Assembly (NCBI RefSeq): GCF_900461525.1
Contig: NZ_UGOD01000006.1
Coordinates: forward strand, 31,810-95,809
Origin: Legionella busanensis
GTDB taxonomy: Bacteria > Pseudomonadota > Gammaproteobacteria > Legionellales > Legionellaceae
Length of the DNA: 64,000 nucleotides
Direction of reading: 5' to 3'
Part shown: positions 32,172 through 40,431 of the stretch, piece after piece
Position numbering within the stretch: position 1 is the stretch's first letter
Layout of the letters: each line of letters begins with the position of its first letter
Made by a program: the position numbers and the translations under genes
Notes under the pieces: generated by a model
Seen by the model: only the letters and a program-made list of their open reading frames with translations
What the model was told of the DNA's origin: nothing
Database searches by the model: none

Positions 32172-34700
32172 ATGTATATTAAGCTTTCTGAGTATGAGGC
32201 TCAGCCTGAATCAGAGCTACTTAAACAATACGCTCAAACGACGTCTTCCGAATTAACCTTAAGCGGAAATTTTAGAAACCCCACCGTAACGGCAAGCTTA
32301 TCTAGCCTTCCTCGCGCTATTTCGCAGGTTGTTTTTGATTATGAGGGCTCCTATGAAGCCATCCTCAGTGCCCAATTATTAAGCCTAGATTATGATATTC
32401 AACTTGAATTACCTACGGGTTTTTACTCGGCTGACATTAATGAAAATCTCGTTTATGGAGTAGCTAATCTTCCAGAGACAGTGAAAAGTGTGGTCATTAA
32501 ATTTAACCATAATAATTCTACTTTCCCTTTACAGCGGTTTAACTTAGAAAATCTTATTAAAGCGATTCAAGCACTCCAACCCCATATTGAGCATCTTGAT
32601 TTATCCAATTTTTACCTGGATTTTCGGTTAGAAAATGAGGATGAATTTTATAAGCAACTTTATAAAACATATTTGGAACAAAAAGAGCAATTATTTGCAA
32701 GTATCCCAGAAACAGTTCGCTCATTATCCCTGTCATGGCCTTCTGCTTTGCATTTCTTGCACAAGAAATTAGACGCCCTCACCTTAACACATACGAATTT
32801 GTTTAATCTACCAGCCGAAGATTTGCTTGAATTATTTGATGGCCTTGCACCCAATTTAAAGCACTTCAATTTAAGTGATAACCAACTTAATCGTTTACCA
32901 CAAGCACTCATTCCCGCTTTATTTGTAAAGTTACCATCAACGCTAGAAACACTGGATTTAAGCCGCAATGGCTTATGGCAAACTAGCCCTAATTTTATTA
33001 TCACGTTGTTTAGACATCTTCCGCCAAACCTTGAAATTTTAAATTTAGGTTTTAATGGACCTTATGCGGCTCACTTTAACTTAAACGCGTTACTTGCTTG
33101 TTTAAAAGAAATTCCAGCGTCTGTAAAAGAACTCGATTTAGGCGGCAATGGTTTGCTAGCGCTAAATCCTGATAACCTTAAGCTTGTTTTTTCTGCACTT
33201 CCCAAAACAGTGACCCGACTAACCTTTTCTGATAAAACGCTGACTGGGATGAGTGCAGTACAATTAAAAGAACAATTGAGCCTTTTACCACCTCAAGTTG
33301 ATTCCTTAAGTTTTAAAGGCAGTCGTCTCTTTGGCTTACCGCCCGCTGTTTTTGCTTCTTGCTTGTCAAACCTGCCAACAACTATCACTACCCTTGATTT
33401 AAGTGAGACTGAATTAGGTGGCAGGTCAGTTGATGAATTAAAAGCCTTGTTTGCAAATATCCCAGCTCATGTTCAAAAAATTAAATTAAATCATAATCAA
33501 CTTATTAAACTAGAGCTAGCGCAATTAAGGAGCGCTTTAAGCGCGCTACCGCAAACGCTTCAAGCGATAGATATTGCAGATAATGGCTTTGATAGCCTTT
33601 ATACCGAACAATTTGAGCAGCTCTCAGCGAGCCTCCCGGAGAGCGTTAAACGTGTTTCGCTTGATACTAAAAAGTTTGGTTTTCGCTCAGATGGCACCTT
33701 AGTGCCTTATTCGCGAAATCGGCTCCCAACCCTCTTTAAGCCGGCCACGGAGGTTATTCATCAGAAAGAATTTGCACGGCTTCGGGTGGTATTAATGCAG
33801 TGGTTGGAATTAGCGCTTGCCAACAATCTTAATAATGATGTGCTCTTTATTCTCTTTGGCTATCTTTTTAATAACCCATCGGTTAGCGAATTTGGCCGTC
33901 TTATTAATCAGCTTTCCGTTAAGCTTATTTCATCCACTCCACCTGATGAGATTACCGAGTTTGATGAAGAAGCAGTGATGGAGGCTGCCTTACAACGCAT
34001 TGAATTGCTAGCAGAGGATACCTTTCATCTAGATTTAGGGCACTGTGGTTTAAATCGGTTAGAAAATGAAGTAAAGATACGTGCCTTATTTAAAGCAATT
34101 CCTGCTAAGGTCACCTCTATTAGTCTACGGCATAATGGGTTTCAGTTTAGCCAGGAAACGATGGCACGCTTACCAGAACTCCTTAGTCGCTTACCTAAGA
34201 ATATTCATCTTGTTGATTTAAGCGGCCATGGCTTTGAATCCTTAAGTGCGCAAGCGCTAACAACACTTTTTTCGCATCTGCCTTCTTGGGTCGAAAAAAT
34301 ATCGCTCACCGATGAAAAACCGCTTAGCCTTAAAGAGCAAGTTGCTCGTCGCATTTGGCCGGCACGCTATCAAAAATTAATTGCACGCTGTGATGATGAC
34401 TTAATCAAGGCCTATTGTATTCTTAAAGATTACACTAAAGATAACTCAGGCTTTAAGCGATTTCTGCATGGTCACTTTAATCGTCATTATTGCCCAGACA
34501 TTACCACGCTTGTGAAGAAAATTGAATCCGGCATGATTACTACCTTGTCTCAATTAACCTTTGAGCTTGAACAATTACCGTTGCAGAATGTGGCCGGCTC
34601 TCTAAGCAGGCGCTTAGCTTTCTTAAGTTATCGCACCGATGAGAACTTTGCTTTTGAAGAAGATAATGAAAAATGCCGTCTTGGTGTATGTGCAATATGA
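32172..34700 (+). CDS. Leucine-rich repeat protein, candidate Dot/Icm effector
   Basis: About 842 residues. From about residue 60 on there are many leucine-rich repeats of 25-30 residues with a proline, e.g. LPSTLETLDLSRNGLW, LPPNLEILNLGFNG, IPASVKELDLGGNGLL, LPTTITTLDLSETELGG. The consensus (I/L)PxxVxxLDLSxNxL is that of Legionella LRR proteins that bind host partners. No signal peptide. A second LRR block (about 625-715) follows an insert. The last residues are acidic, then CRLGVCAI; the Cys are not at a CaaX position. ATG at 32172 is preferred because AAGGAG lies 8 bp upstream. It forms an operon with the J-domain gene 12 bp downstream. Secretion is inferred, not seen. Confidence 0.8.
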   Translation: MYIKLSEYEAQPESELLKQYAQTTSSELTLSGNFRNPTVTASLSSLPRAISQVVFDYEGSYEAILSAQLLSLDYDIQLELPTGFYSADINENLVYGVANLPETVKSVVIKFNHNNSTFPLQRFNLENLIKAIQALQPHIEHLDLSNFYLDFRLENEDEFYKQLYKTYLEQKEQLFASIPETVRSLSLSWPSALHFLHKKLDALTLTHTNLFNLPAEDLLELFDGLAPNLKHFNLSDNQLNRLPQALIPALFVKLPSTLETLDLSRNGLWQTSPNFIITLFRHLPPNLEILNLGFNGPYAAHFNLNALLACLKEIPASVKELDLGGNGLLALNPDNLKLVFSALPKTVTRLTFSDKTLTGMSAVQLKEQLSLLPPQVDSLSFKGSRLFGLPPAVFASCLSNLPTTITTLDLSETELGGRSVDELKALFANIPAHVQKIKLNHNQLIKLELAQLRSALSALPQTLQAIDIADNGFDSLYTEQFEQLSASLPESVKRVSLDTKKFGFRSDGTLVPYSRNRLPTLFKPATEVIHQKEFARLRVVLMQWLELALANNLNNDVLFILFGYLFNNPSVSEFGRLINQLSVKLISSTPPDEITEFDEEAVMEAALQRIELLAEDTFHLDLGHCGLNRLENEVKIRALFKAIPAKVTSISLRHNGFQFSQETMARLPELLSRLPKNIHLVDLSGHGFESLSAQALTTLFSHLPSWVEKISLTDEKPLSLKEQVARRIWPARYQKLIARCDDDLIKAYCILKDYTKDNSGFKRFLHGHFNRHYCPDITTLVKKIESGMITTLSQLTFELEQLPLQNVAGSLSRRLAFLSYRTDENFAFEEDNEKCRLGVCAI

Positions 34701-34712
34701 GGATATTTCAGC

Positions 34713-36224
34713 ATGTCTAACTACTATACGCTTCTAGGTGTTCGTCCAACTGCATCGGCTAAATCCATTACCTGTGCTTATCAGCGTTTACTAGCCTCTT
34801 ATCTAGAGAGGGGGGCTGTGGATACCGAAATTAAACGAATTCACCAAATCTATGACACATTAATGGATCCAACTAAGCGACGATTTTATGATTTGTCTTT
34901 ATTAGGTGCAGGCGCTGCGCACTATGTTCGTTTTGAGCGGGAGGGGTTGACTTTTCATTTGGTCAACAATCCTAAAGATTATAATTATTATGATTACATT
35001 TCTGCCTTATTTGGTTTGTCAAATGAAGACCGTTTAATCCCAGGCACAAGACCGGCAGGGAGTTTTTATGCCAAGCTTGATTATGTTCTTTTTCGGATGT
35101 ATGAACGGGAAAAAATGCTGCAGCGCCTGCCAAAATTAAATAAAGCGCAACAAGCCGAGCTTGCGCTCATTAACCGCAATACTAAGTATATCGGGGCTAT
35201 TATGGCGGTGTTATTTAGTAGTGCCCTGTATAAAAAGGATTTTTATGACCTAACACTGGGCATTATTTCTAATCCAGATATGATAGAACTTGAGCGCTTG
35301 ATAGGCGGTCGTGATATCTTAGTCAAGCACTTGGAAAAAGATGGCAGACTCCAAATATCTTGGGGTGCTTTAGCCCTTAAACAGGCTAATCTATTAACGC
35401 CTGAGAATTTTTTAAAATTAAGTCAAGCTAAGGGTAACCGGGCATCACTATCCATCGTCTTAAATGACCTGCTTCAAGCAGGAATCCTTGATCAAGATAA
35501 CTTTGAGCGCTTGTTACAACATGATAAATATGCGCTTGATCTGGAAAATGGACTTGGACGTCTTACACGAATAAAACTTGTCAATCAATACTTTTATGAA
35601 GGTCTTCTTGCCACGGGTAAAGCCGCTGGTGACGTCGGGACTGCTTTAGAGTTTCTTCATGATTATGGTCTCCTTAATGAGCTCAATTGGAAGGTGATTG
35701 CTCATCAAATCCCAGGAACCGATATCTGGGTGCCCTTGCAACGGATGGAGAAAGAAGGTCTTTTTACACCAGCTACAAAAGATGCGCTTGCCTGGACTGG
35801 GCCGCGTGAATTACACGACTTAACGCAAGCGCTTGACCAAATGGTCGCACATGGTTTGTTTGTATTGCATTTTGATTATGAAAAAGGCAAGCGAGCGATG
35901 GAGTTAGGCTTGTCTTTAAAAACCGATTTAAAAGCCTTCTTTGAATTAAACCATAATGAACGAGAGGCGAATAAAGCCGCTTTTAAACAGTCATTTCTGA
36001 CAAAACTACATGCACAAGATAATCTCATGTCCACACATCGCACACCATGGAAAATGATTGTAGCTAATGTGGCTGTTGCTTTTACAGGTTTGGGCTTGTT
36101 TGCTATTGGTGCGCATTATCTATTAACAGGACATGCTTTTTTTGCTAAAACCAAACGACAACAGTGCATCGATTCAATTGAAGCGAATTTTTGGTTAAGC
36201 AAAGAAACGCCTACATGTGCTTAG
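34713..36224 (+). CDS. Degenerate J-domain membrane protein, candidate effector
   Basis: A 503-residue protein. Residues 1-65 resemble a J domain (YYTLLGVRPTASAKSITCAY, then DPTKRRFYDLS), but the HPD tripeptide that stimulates Hsp70 ATPase is missing (LASYLERGA at that place), so chaperone stimulation is unlikely. The middle part has helical repeats (LLTPENFLKLSQ, ILDQDNFERLLQ, LLNELNWKVIAH). One transmembrane segment lies near the C-terminus (VANVAVAFTGLGLFAIGAHY, about 450-470). It is in an operon with the LRR gene. A membrane-inserted effector is plausible; a bacterial inner-membrane protein cannot be excluded. Confidence 0.7.
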   Translation: MSNYYTLLGVRPTASAKSITCAYQRLLASYLERGAVDTEIKRIHQIYDTLMDPTKRRFYDLSLLGAGAAHYVRFEREGLTFHLVNNPKDYNYYDYISALFGLSNEDRLIPGTRPAGSFYAKLDYVLFRMYEREKMLQRLPKLNKAQQAELALINRNTKYIGAIMAVLFSSALYKKDFYDLTLGIISNPDMIELERLIGGRDILVKHLEKDGRLQISWGALALKQANLLTPENFLKLSQAKGNRASLSIVLNDLLQAGILDQDNFERLLQHDKYALDLENGLGRLTRIKLVNQYFYEGLLATGKAAGDVGTALEFLHDYGLLNELNWKVIAHQIPGTDIWVPLQRMEKEGLFTPATKDALAWTGPRELHDLTQALDQMVAHGLFVLHFDYEKGKRAMELGLSLKTDLKAFFELNHNEREANKAAFKQSFLTKLHAQDNLMSTHRTPWKMIVANVAVAFTGLGLFAIGAHYLLTGHAFFAKTKRQQCIDSIEANFWLSKETPTCA

Positions 36225-36325
36225 AAGTTATAAGGCTTACTTCAGTAAGCCTTATAAAAAAATGGTGCTTAGCATTTAAATTTTAATTAATCTAATTAAT
36301 ATCTCTTTTTGAAGGGCTTATATCC

Positions 36326-37069
36326 ATGTCTGCATTTAGACAACTTTTAACTTGGGTTTGTCTTTTCCTTCTTTCTTATACAAGTCTGGCGGAGCCACCA
36401 AAGACCTTTAAGCAAGCCAAAAAGCAAGCACGAATTGTTTTTGCACTTCAACGTGAAACCTTATACTGTCGCTGTAAATTTGATGCGCACTTAAGGGTTG
36501 ATTTGGGGAGCTGCAATATGCAGGCAGCATCCGGAATTCGACGTGCTCATGTAGTGGAATGGGAGCATATGATGCCTGCCGAAAACTTTGGTAACCATTT
36601 TGCTTGTTGGCGAGAGCCGCTTTGCATTAAGAAAAATGGGAAAGGGTATAAAGGCAGAAAATGCTGCGAAAAAATTGACAAGCAATTTAGACAAGCTGAA
36701 GGTGAGCTTTACAATTTATGGCCTGCTGTAGGCCTTGTCAATAGTGCTCGCTCTAATTTTCGCTATAGTATGTTAGAGAATCATACTTCTTTTTACGGCT
36801 GCCCTATTACTATCGATAAAAAATTAAGGCGGGTAGAACCAGCTGATTTTGCTAAAGGTATTGTGGCACGTGCAAACCTCTTTATGGCCTATAAATACGG
36901 TATTGAATTAAGTGAAGCACAACGGAATCTTTTTATCGCTTGGGATAAGCAATTTCCGCCTAATGCAAACGAAAAGTGGTGGGCAGAAGCGGTTGCTAAA
37001 ATAGAAAGCTATACAAATCCTTACATTACAAACCATGAATTAAAAACAAGTGGCCCTTTATCAAAATAA
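36326..37069 (+). CDS. endA: Endonuclease I (EndA/NucM family), copy 1
   Basis: A 247-residue secreted nuclease. Signal peptide at residues 1-22 (LTWVCLFLLSYTSLAEP). The active-site region is VEWEHMMPAENFGNH (about residues 73-87, matching E-H-x-x-P), with the ELYNLWPAVGLVNSARSN segment (about 132-149) supplying the Mg2+-binding Asn/Arg, and four cysteines (CRCKF, CWRE, KCCEK) for disulfides. EndA-type enzymes degrade DNA nonspecifically in the periplasm or outside the cell. Very similar to copy 2 at 60529-61251. Confidence 0.95.
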   Translation: MSAFRQLLTWVCLFLLSYTSLAEPPKTFKQAKKQARIVFALQRETLYCRCKFDAHLRVDLGSCNMQAASGIRRAHVVEWEHMMPAENFGNHFACWREPLCIKKNGKGYKGRKCCEKIDKQFRQAEGELYNLWPAVGLVNSARSNFRYSMLENHTSFYGCPITIDKKLRRVEPADFAKGIVARANLFMAYKYGIELSEAQRNLFIAWDKQFPPNANEKWWAEAVAKIESYTNPYITNHELKTSGPLSK

Positions 37070-37093
37070 ACTTTGTTATCCATATATCCACAC

Positions 37094-37145
37094 GGAGCGT
37101 AACAACCTCAAGCCTAAGTGGAGCTATAGTGGGTATGTGGGTAAC
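37094..37145. repeat. Dispersed repeat, copy 2
   Basis: GGAGCGTAACAACCT (37094-37108), then GGGTATGTGGG (37131-37141). Both blocks match the repeat at 10306; the spacing differs (22 against 13 bp). It lies downstream of endA copy 1. Confidence 0.55.
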
Positions 37146-37168
37146 AAATAGAATTGATTTTAATTTGC

Positions 37169-37780
37169 CTATTCAATTTCAATTTGAAAAGCGTGCAGTA
37201 AATTTAACACCTCAGGTACTGAGAATTTTGCTTTACGAATATCATTGTCAATGGGGCTAATGGAGTAATTTATTGCTTCGATAAAAGTTGTAGCTTGCAA
37301 TTTAGTATGCATAAAAAGACTGTTCTCAAAATCGGTTAGGGTAAAATTCCCATTAGAAAAATTGCCTTCTCTAAAATCAACATCATGAGCCACACACTCT
37401 TCAATAATCATTTCTTTTAAATCAAGTCCATAAAAACTTGAATAACTAACATTTGAGCGATAAAACTGGATTGGGCTTGTTAATTTAATCAGTGGCCACT
37501 TCGCCTTTGTCCAATTAATTCCCATCAATTTACAGTCTGCAAAGAGAGTTTCACTAAAGGAGGTATTATTTAGCTGGATTGCACTTAAATTGCATGATAT
37601 AAACTCACAATCGACAAACTTGCAGCTTATTAATTTGGCTTCACTAAAATTAGATTTTTCAAACTTACAATTCTCAAATACTTTATTTTCAAGTTCTGTT
37701 TTTTCTAATTTCAAATCTGAAAATTTATGGCTGTAAAATTCATGTTGTTTAAATATAGTTGTCTCATAAGTATTTGCCAT
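37169..37780 (-). CDS. Pentapeptide-repeat protein (McbG/Qnr-like)
   Basis: About 203 residues with tandem A/C-x-(D/N)-(L/F)-x pentapeptides: FENCKFEKSNFSEAKLISCK, FVDCEFISCNLSAIQL, DFREGNFSNGNFTLTDFENS. This right-handed beta-helix imitates DNA in McbG- and Qnr-type proteins that shield gyrase. An interruption around residues 105-125 (IKLTSPIQFYRSNVSYSS) may be the loop found in such proteins. ATG at 37780 is chosen (AGGTGG upstream, MANTYETT start). Antibiotic or toxin immunity is possible but unproven. Confidence 0.85.
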   Translation of the reverse strand: MANTYETTIFKQHEFYSHKFSDLKLEKTELENKVFENCKFEKSNFSEAKLISCKFVDCEFISCNLSAIQLNNTSFSETLFADCKLMGINWTKAKWPLIKLTSPIQFYRSNVSYSSFYGLDLKEMIIEECVAHDVDFREGNFSNGNFTLTDFENSLFMHTKLQATTFIEAINYSISPIDNDIRKAKFSVPEVLNLLHAFQIEIE

Positions 37781-37850
37781 CGGCCACCTTTGTTCTAAAT
37801 TATTGGAATAGTTCTTAAAATTAAGGTACATCAGTTGAATTCATGATGAA

Positions 37851-38474
37851 TTATAAATAATCAGTTAGCGCTTGCCCCATTAATCTTAATTCAATGAGCT
37901 GCCCAAACCATTTCACCTTGTCTAAATCAATTTTTAGCAACAACAGGTCTTCGGTTACTGTTTGGTGCTTAATAAAAAAATGACCTTGCTCCTTGAAAAT
38001 TTTATTAAGAATAAGGCCGTACTTTTTAAAGTAAATTAACCCGCACTGAGATTCTTCAGGCTTTCTCTTTGGCGCAATAATAGCTAAGCTTTGATTAGGC
38101 CAAAGGCTATGACAAACTCGGTTATGAATAAAGAAGCCAAAACTCTCCTTGGGATATGAACCAACTATAAATTCATTGTGTATTTCTGATGGCTTAGAAA
38201 AATTCAATGTATCTTCATTCCAGTTTAAAATGAGAAATCTTTTAACAGAACTTGCAGGTTCATTAGTTAGCTCTGCCTTTAGTAGGGTTGGAATTGAAAC
38301 ATCAAAAAATTGAGCTAATTTTTGCAGAAGCGCCTTTCTTGGTTTTTTAGTTTTACCTGATAAAAGATGGTGTAAGGTCGGTTGAGGAATATCAGACTCT
38401 TTGGAAAGCGTTAGAGTATTTAGACCCTGGCTCATCATTAACGCATGTAAGTTTTTAGCTAGTGTATTATTCAT
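37851..38474 (-). CDS. Phage repressor-like regulator (XRE + S24-like), copy 1
   Basis: A 207-residue regulator. An XRE helix-turn-helix occupies residues 1-65 (TLTLSKESDIPQPTLHHLLS, KKPRKALLQKLAQFF). The C-terminal half has the LexA/CI-type S24 layout (SFGFFIHNRVCHSLWPNQSL), but the DSM box containing the catalytic serine reads VCHS, so self-cleavage is unlikely in the usual way. Similar 'prpA'-like repressors occur at Legionella ICE control regions. Paralogue of 61673-62305; both lie near an endA copy. It could control transfer genes on the element. Confidence 0.8.
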   Translation of the reverse strand: MNNTLAKNLHALMMSQGLNTLTLSKESDIPQPTLHHLLSGKTKKPRKALLQKLAQFFDVSIPTLLKAELTNEPASSVKRFLILNWNEDTLNFSKPSEIHNEFIVGSYPKESFGFFIHNRVCHSLWPNQSLAIIAPKRKPEESQCGLIYFKKYGLILNKIFKEQGHFFIKHQTVTEDLLLLKIDLDKVKWFGQLIELRLMGQALTDYL

Positions 38475-38549
38475 TATCGAATCATTTTAAAGTGAGAACT
38501 CAAATTGCATTGATGTTCTTAAGTACTAAAAGTTTGCAGTCTCATGAAG

Positions 38550-38843
38550 TTAAACCCGATTAACTTTTTCTACAACAAACGTCTTGTTAACTAATTGCCC
38601 TAATTTGCTTTGCTCCAAACCTACAACTTTAAAACCAAGGGTTTGCCAAAATTTAAGCGCTTGTCCATTTTGCTCTTGTACAACGCAGCGCATTTTATTG
38701 GGTGAAATCGCTTGTTCAAGCACATGGAAAAATTGAGCACCTAAACCTTGGCGTTGATAATTTGGATGGATTAAAAGGTAACCAATTGTCCAAGTGGAAT
38801 TTTCAGGATAATTAGCAATTAAAGGGGTAATGACCCCATTCAT
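38550..38843 (-). CDS. GNAT acetyltransferase, N-terminally shortened
   Basis: A 97-residue frame covering the C-terminal two thirds of a GNAT: TWTIGYLLIHPNYQRQGLGA (acetyl-CoA loop QRQGLG, about residues 18-37), VVQEQNGQALKFWQTLGFKV. The N-terminal strands usual in the family (about 40-50 residues) are missing; upstream DNA does not supply them in frame. It is either a truncated gene or a minimal GNAT. It lies 8 bp from the VOC gene behind it. Confidence 0.65.
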   Translation of the reverse strand: MNGVITPLIANYPENSTWTIGYLLIHPNYQRQGLGAQFFHVLEQAISPNKMRCVVQEQNGQALKFWQTLGFKVVGLEQSKLGQLVNKTFVVEKVNRV

Positions 38844-38851
38844 GGCAAAAT

Positions 38852-39235
38852 TTACGGTTTGGTAGCAAAAACAGCTTCAATATTGTGGCCATCTGGATCG
38901 ATCACAAAGGCCGCATAATACCCTTCTTCATATTCAGGGCGAAAACCTGGTTTACCATTACATTTAGCACCATTTGCAAGTGCTGCGTAATAAAAAGCAT
39001 CAACACTTTTTATACTTGATGCATTAAAGGCCAAATGAATAGAGTTGGATAATGATGATTCTTTGTCAAACTGCCGTATTTCAAACATGTCATGACTGCT
39101 AGTTCCATAGCCTACTACTACATTTTTAATATCTAGAACAACTGGATAATCTAAAATGTCCATAATCGCATCATATAACCTACGACTGGTCTTTAAATCT
39201 CTAACTTTAATTTGAACGTGATTAAAAATTTTCAT
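38852..39235 (-). CDS. VOC family (glyoxalase-like) protein
   Basis: A 127-residue protein: FNHVQIKVRDLKTSRRLYDA at the N-terminus (metal-ligand His), FNASSIKSVDAFYYAALANG in the middle (with AFNA in place of the usual His), and EGYYAAFVIDPDGHNIEAVF at the end (GHNIEAV with the Glu ligand). Close to the group of small lactoylglutathione lyase-like proteins. Substrate unknown. First gene of a short run with the shortened GNAT. Confidence 0.9.
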   Translation of the reverse strand: MKIFNHVQIKVRDLKTSRRLYDAIMDILDYPVVLDIKNVVVGYGTSSHDMFEIRQFDKESSLSNSIHLAFNASSIKSVDAFYYAALANGAKCNGKPGFRPEYEEGYYAAFVIDPDGHNIEAVFATKP

Positions 39236-39256
39236 TTATTAATCCTGTGCTTAAAA

Positions 39257-39763
39257 TCATGAAAGAATGTCCAATTTCATTTTTTCAACATGTAATATAT
39301 TGTTTTGCAAAAACTCGGCATTTTCGATTCCGCTATAAAAAAAGCTGGAACCTAAGTATTCCATTCCAATATATTCGCATATTTGCTCAAATATATCTTC
39401 AAAACCTCTCGGATAGGAAGATTGAAAACTTGCTATGACAAACAACTTCTTGCTTCGTAATTTACGACCTAAATCTTTCCTGATTTTTAGCAAGTCGCTA
39501 AATCTGTCAAAAAATATTTTGTGTTGCGTGCTCATTGAGTACCAATATACCGGCGTTGCAATTATCCAAGTATCGTAGGCAATCAGCTTTTCTATTAAAG
39601 GTATAAAATCATCATTTCTATTACGATACTCGTAATCAAAAAGGCCGATATTGAATTCATTTAAATCAATTAATTCAATGCCAGAGTGACCTAATATTTC
39701 ATCTACAACTTTTCTGGTGTTACCAAAACTACGAGAAGATCCAAAAATAATCACTTTATTCAT
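39257..39763 (-). CDS. NADPH-dependent FMN reductase/flavodoxin-like protein
   Basis: About 168 residues. The phosphate-binding loop is VIIFGSSRSFGNTRKVVDEI (residues 4-23; SSRxxGNT), and DTWIIATPVYWYSMSTQHKI (about 75-94) forms the flavin-ring region (TPVYWYSMS), as in NAD(P)H:FMN reductases of the WrbA/azoreductase-like class. ATG at 39763 follows GGAG, which is itself part of the Tn3-type terminal repeat next to the gene, so its native promoter has probably been replaced. Confidence 0.85.
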   Translation of the reverse strand: MNKVIIFGSSRSFGNTRKVVDEILGHSGIELIDLNEFNIGLFDYEYRNRNDDFIPLIEKLIAYDTWIIATPVYWYSMSTQHKIFFDRFSDLLKIRKDLGRKLRSKKLFVIASFQSSYPRGFEDIFEQICEYIGMEYLGSSFFYSGIENAEFLQNNILHVEKMKLDILS

Positions 39764-40262
39764 AGGAGTAACGCCCATACTCGTGTGGTTTATCGTTATC
39801 CATAACAAAATTTATAAGTTTGACCCCTCTAATATTCATATTTTGTTTTTTAATGACTTTAAATCCTTTTGATCCAAAAAATGGTTTTGCTGTAATGTTA
39901 ACTTCAGCAAACACCTGTTTTAATTTCAAGGTATTTGCTTTATTAAAAATCTCTTTCATTAATGAGGAACCTATATAACAACCTTGATATTCGTGATGGA
40001 CATAAAAACAATCAATGTGACCATTAGATTCAAACTCCACAAATCCAACTACCTTAGTACCTATTTGCGCAACAATAGGAATTATTTTTTCCCATTTTTC
40101 TTTCCAGCCTGTTGCGTCTAAGGAAGAGGACGGTGCCCAAATATTAATCTGCTCTTCAGAATAATCTTTAGAATTAATATTATGAATGGTGTGATAGTAA
40201 ATATTTACCAAATCCTGTGCGTCGTTACAATCATACTGTCGGATAATAATTTTCTCACTCAT
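39756..40262 (-). CDS. GNAT acetyltransferase, transposon passenger
   Basis: About 168 residues: EKIIIRQYDCNDAQDLVNIY at the start, GHIDCFYVHHEYQGCYIGSS (acetyl-CoA loop with YQGCYIG, about residues 88-107) and FFGSKGFKVIKKQNMNIRGV at the end, like the family with a GxKxFKVxKKQxxxxRGxxL tail. The last codons (PHEYGRYSYE) are read from the sequence of the Tn3-type inverted repeat, so the coding end overlaps the transposon tip. It overlaps the reductase start by 8 bp. Transcribed away from tnpR. Confidence 0.85.
   Translation of the reverse strand: MSEKIIIRQYDCNDAQDLVNIYYHTIHNINSKDYSEEQINIWAPSSSLDATGWKEKWEKIIPIVAQIGTKVVGFVEFESNGHIDCFYVHHEYQGCYIGSSLMKEIFNKANTLKLKQVFAEVNITAKPFFGSKGFKVIKKQNMNIRGVKLINFVMDNDKPHEYGRYSYE
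39765..39788 (+). repeat. Putative left inverted repeat of Tn3-family element
   Basis: GGAGTAACGCCCATACTCGT matches the complement of the right end (GGGGTAACGCCCCCATTCGT) except for one substitution and a small gap. GGGGTAACG-type ends are typical of Tn3-family elements. No 5-bp target duplication is evident. Confidence 0.6.
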
Positions 40263-40278
40263 AAGGATCTTCATTTAT

Positions 40279-40431
40279 TGTCAGAGTAAAGTGTACTCTA
40301 AACTGACGTCAGATATAAATAGCTTTATATGTCAATTTAGGGTTGATAATTAATTTAATTGACACATCGATATTAACTTCTTAAACTTCAACCTGACACT
40401 TTTGTATTTTAATGGATAAAATAATGTCAGG
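40279..40431. promoter_or_regulatory. Three-part res site of the Tn3 resolvase
   Basis: Three TGTCA...TGACA-type inverted subsites: 40279-40308 (TGTCAG/CTGACG), 40330-40364 (TGTCAATT/AATTGACA) and 40392-40431 (CCTGACA/TGTCAGG, which includes the tnpR start). This is the usual sites I-III layout for cointegrate resolution and tnpR self-repression. Confidence 0.65.

Noticed and set aside
34620..34700. CaaX-like end (CRLGVCAI) of the LRR protein
   Set aside because: Cysteines are at -3 and -8 from the end, not -4, so it is not a prenylation box.
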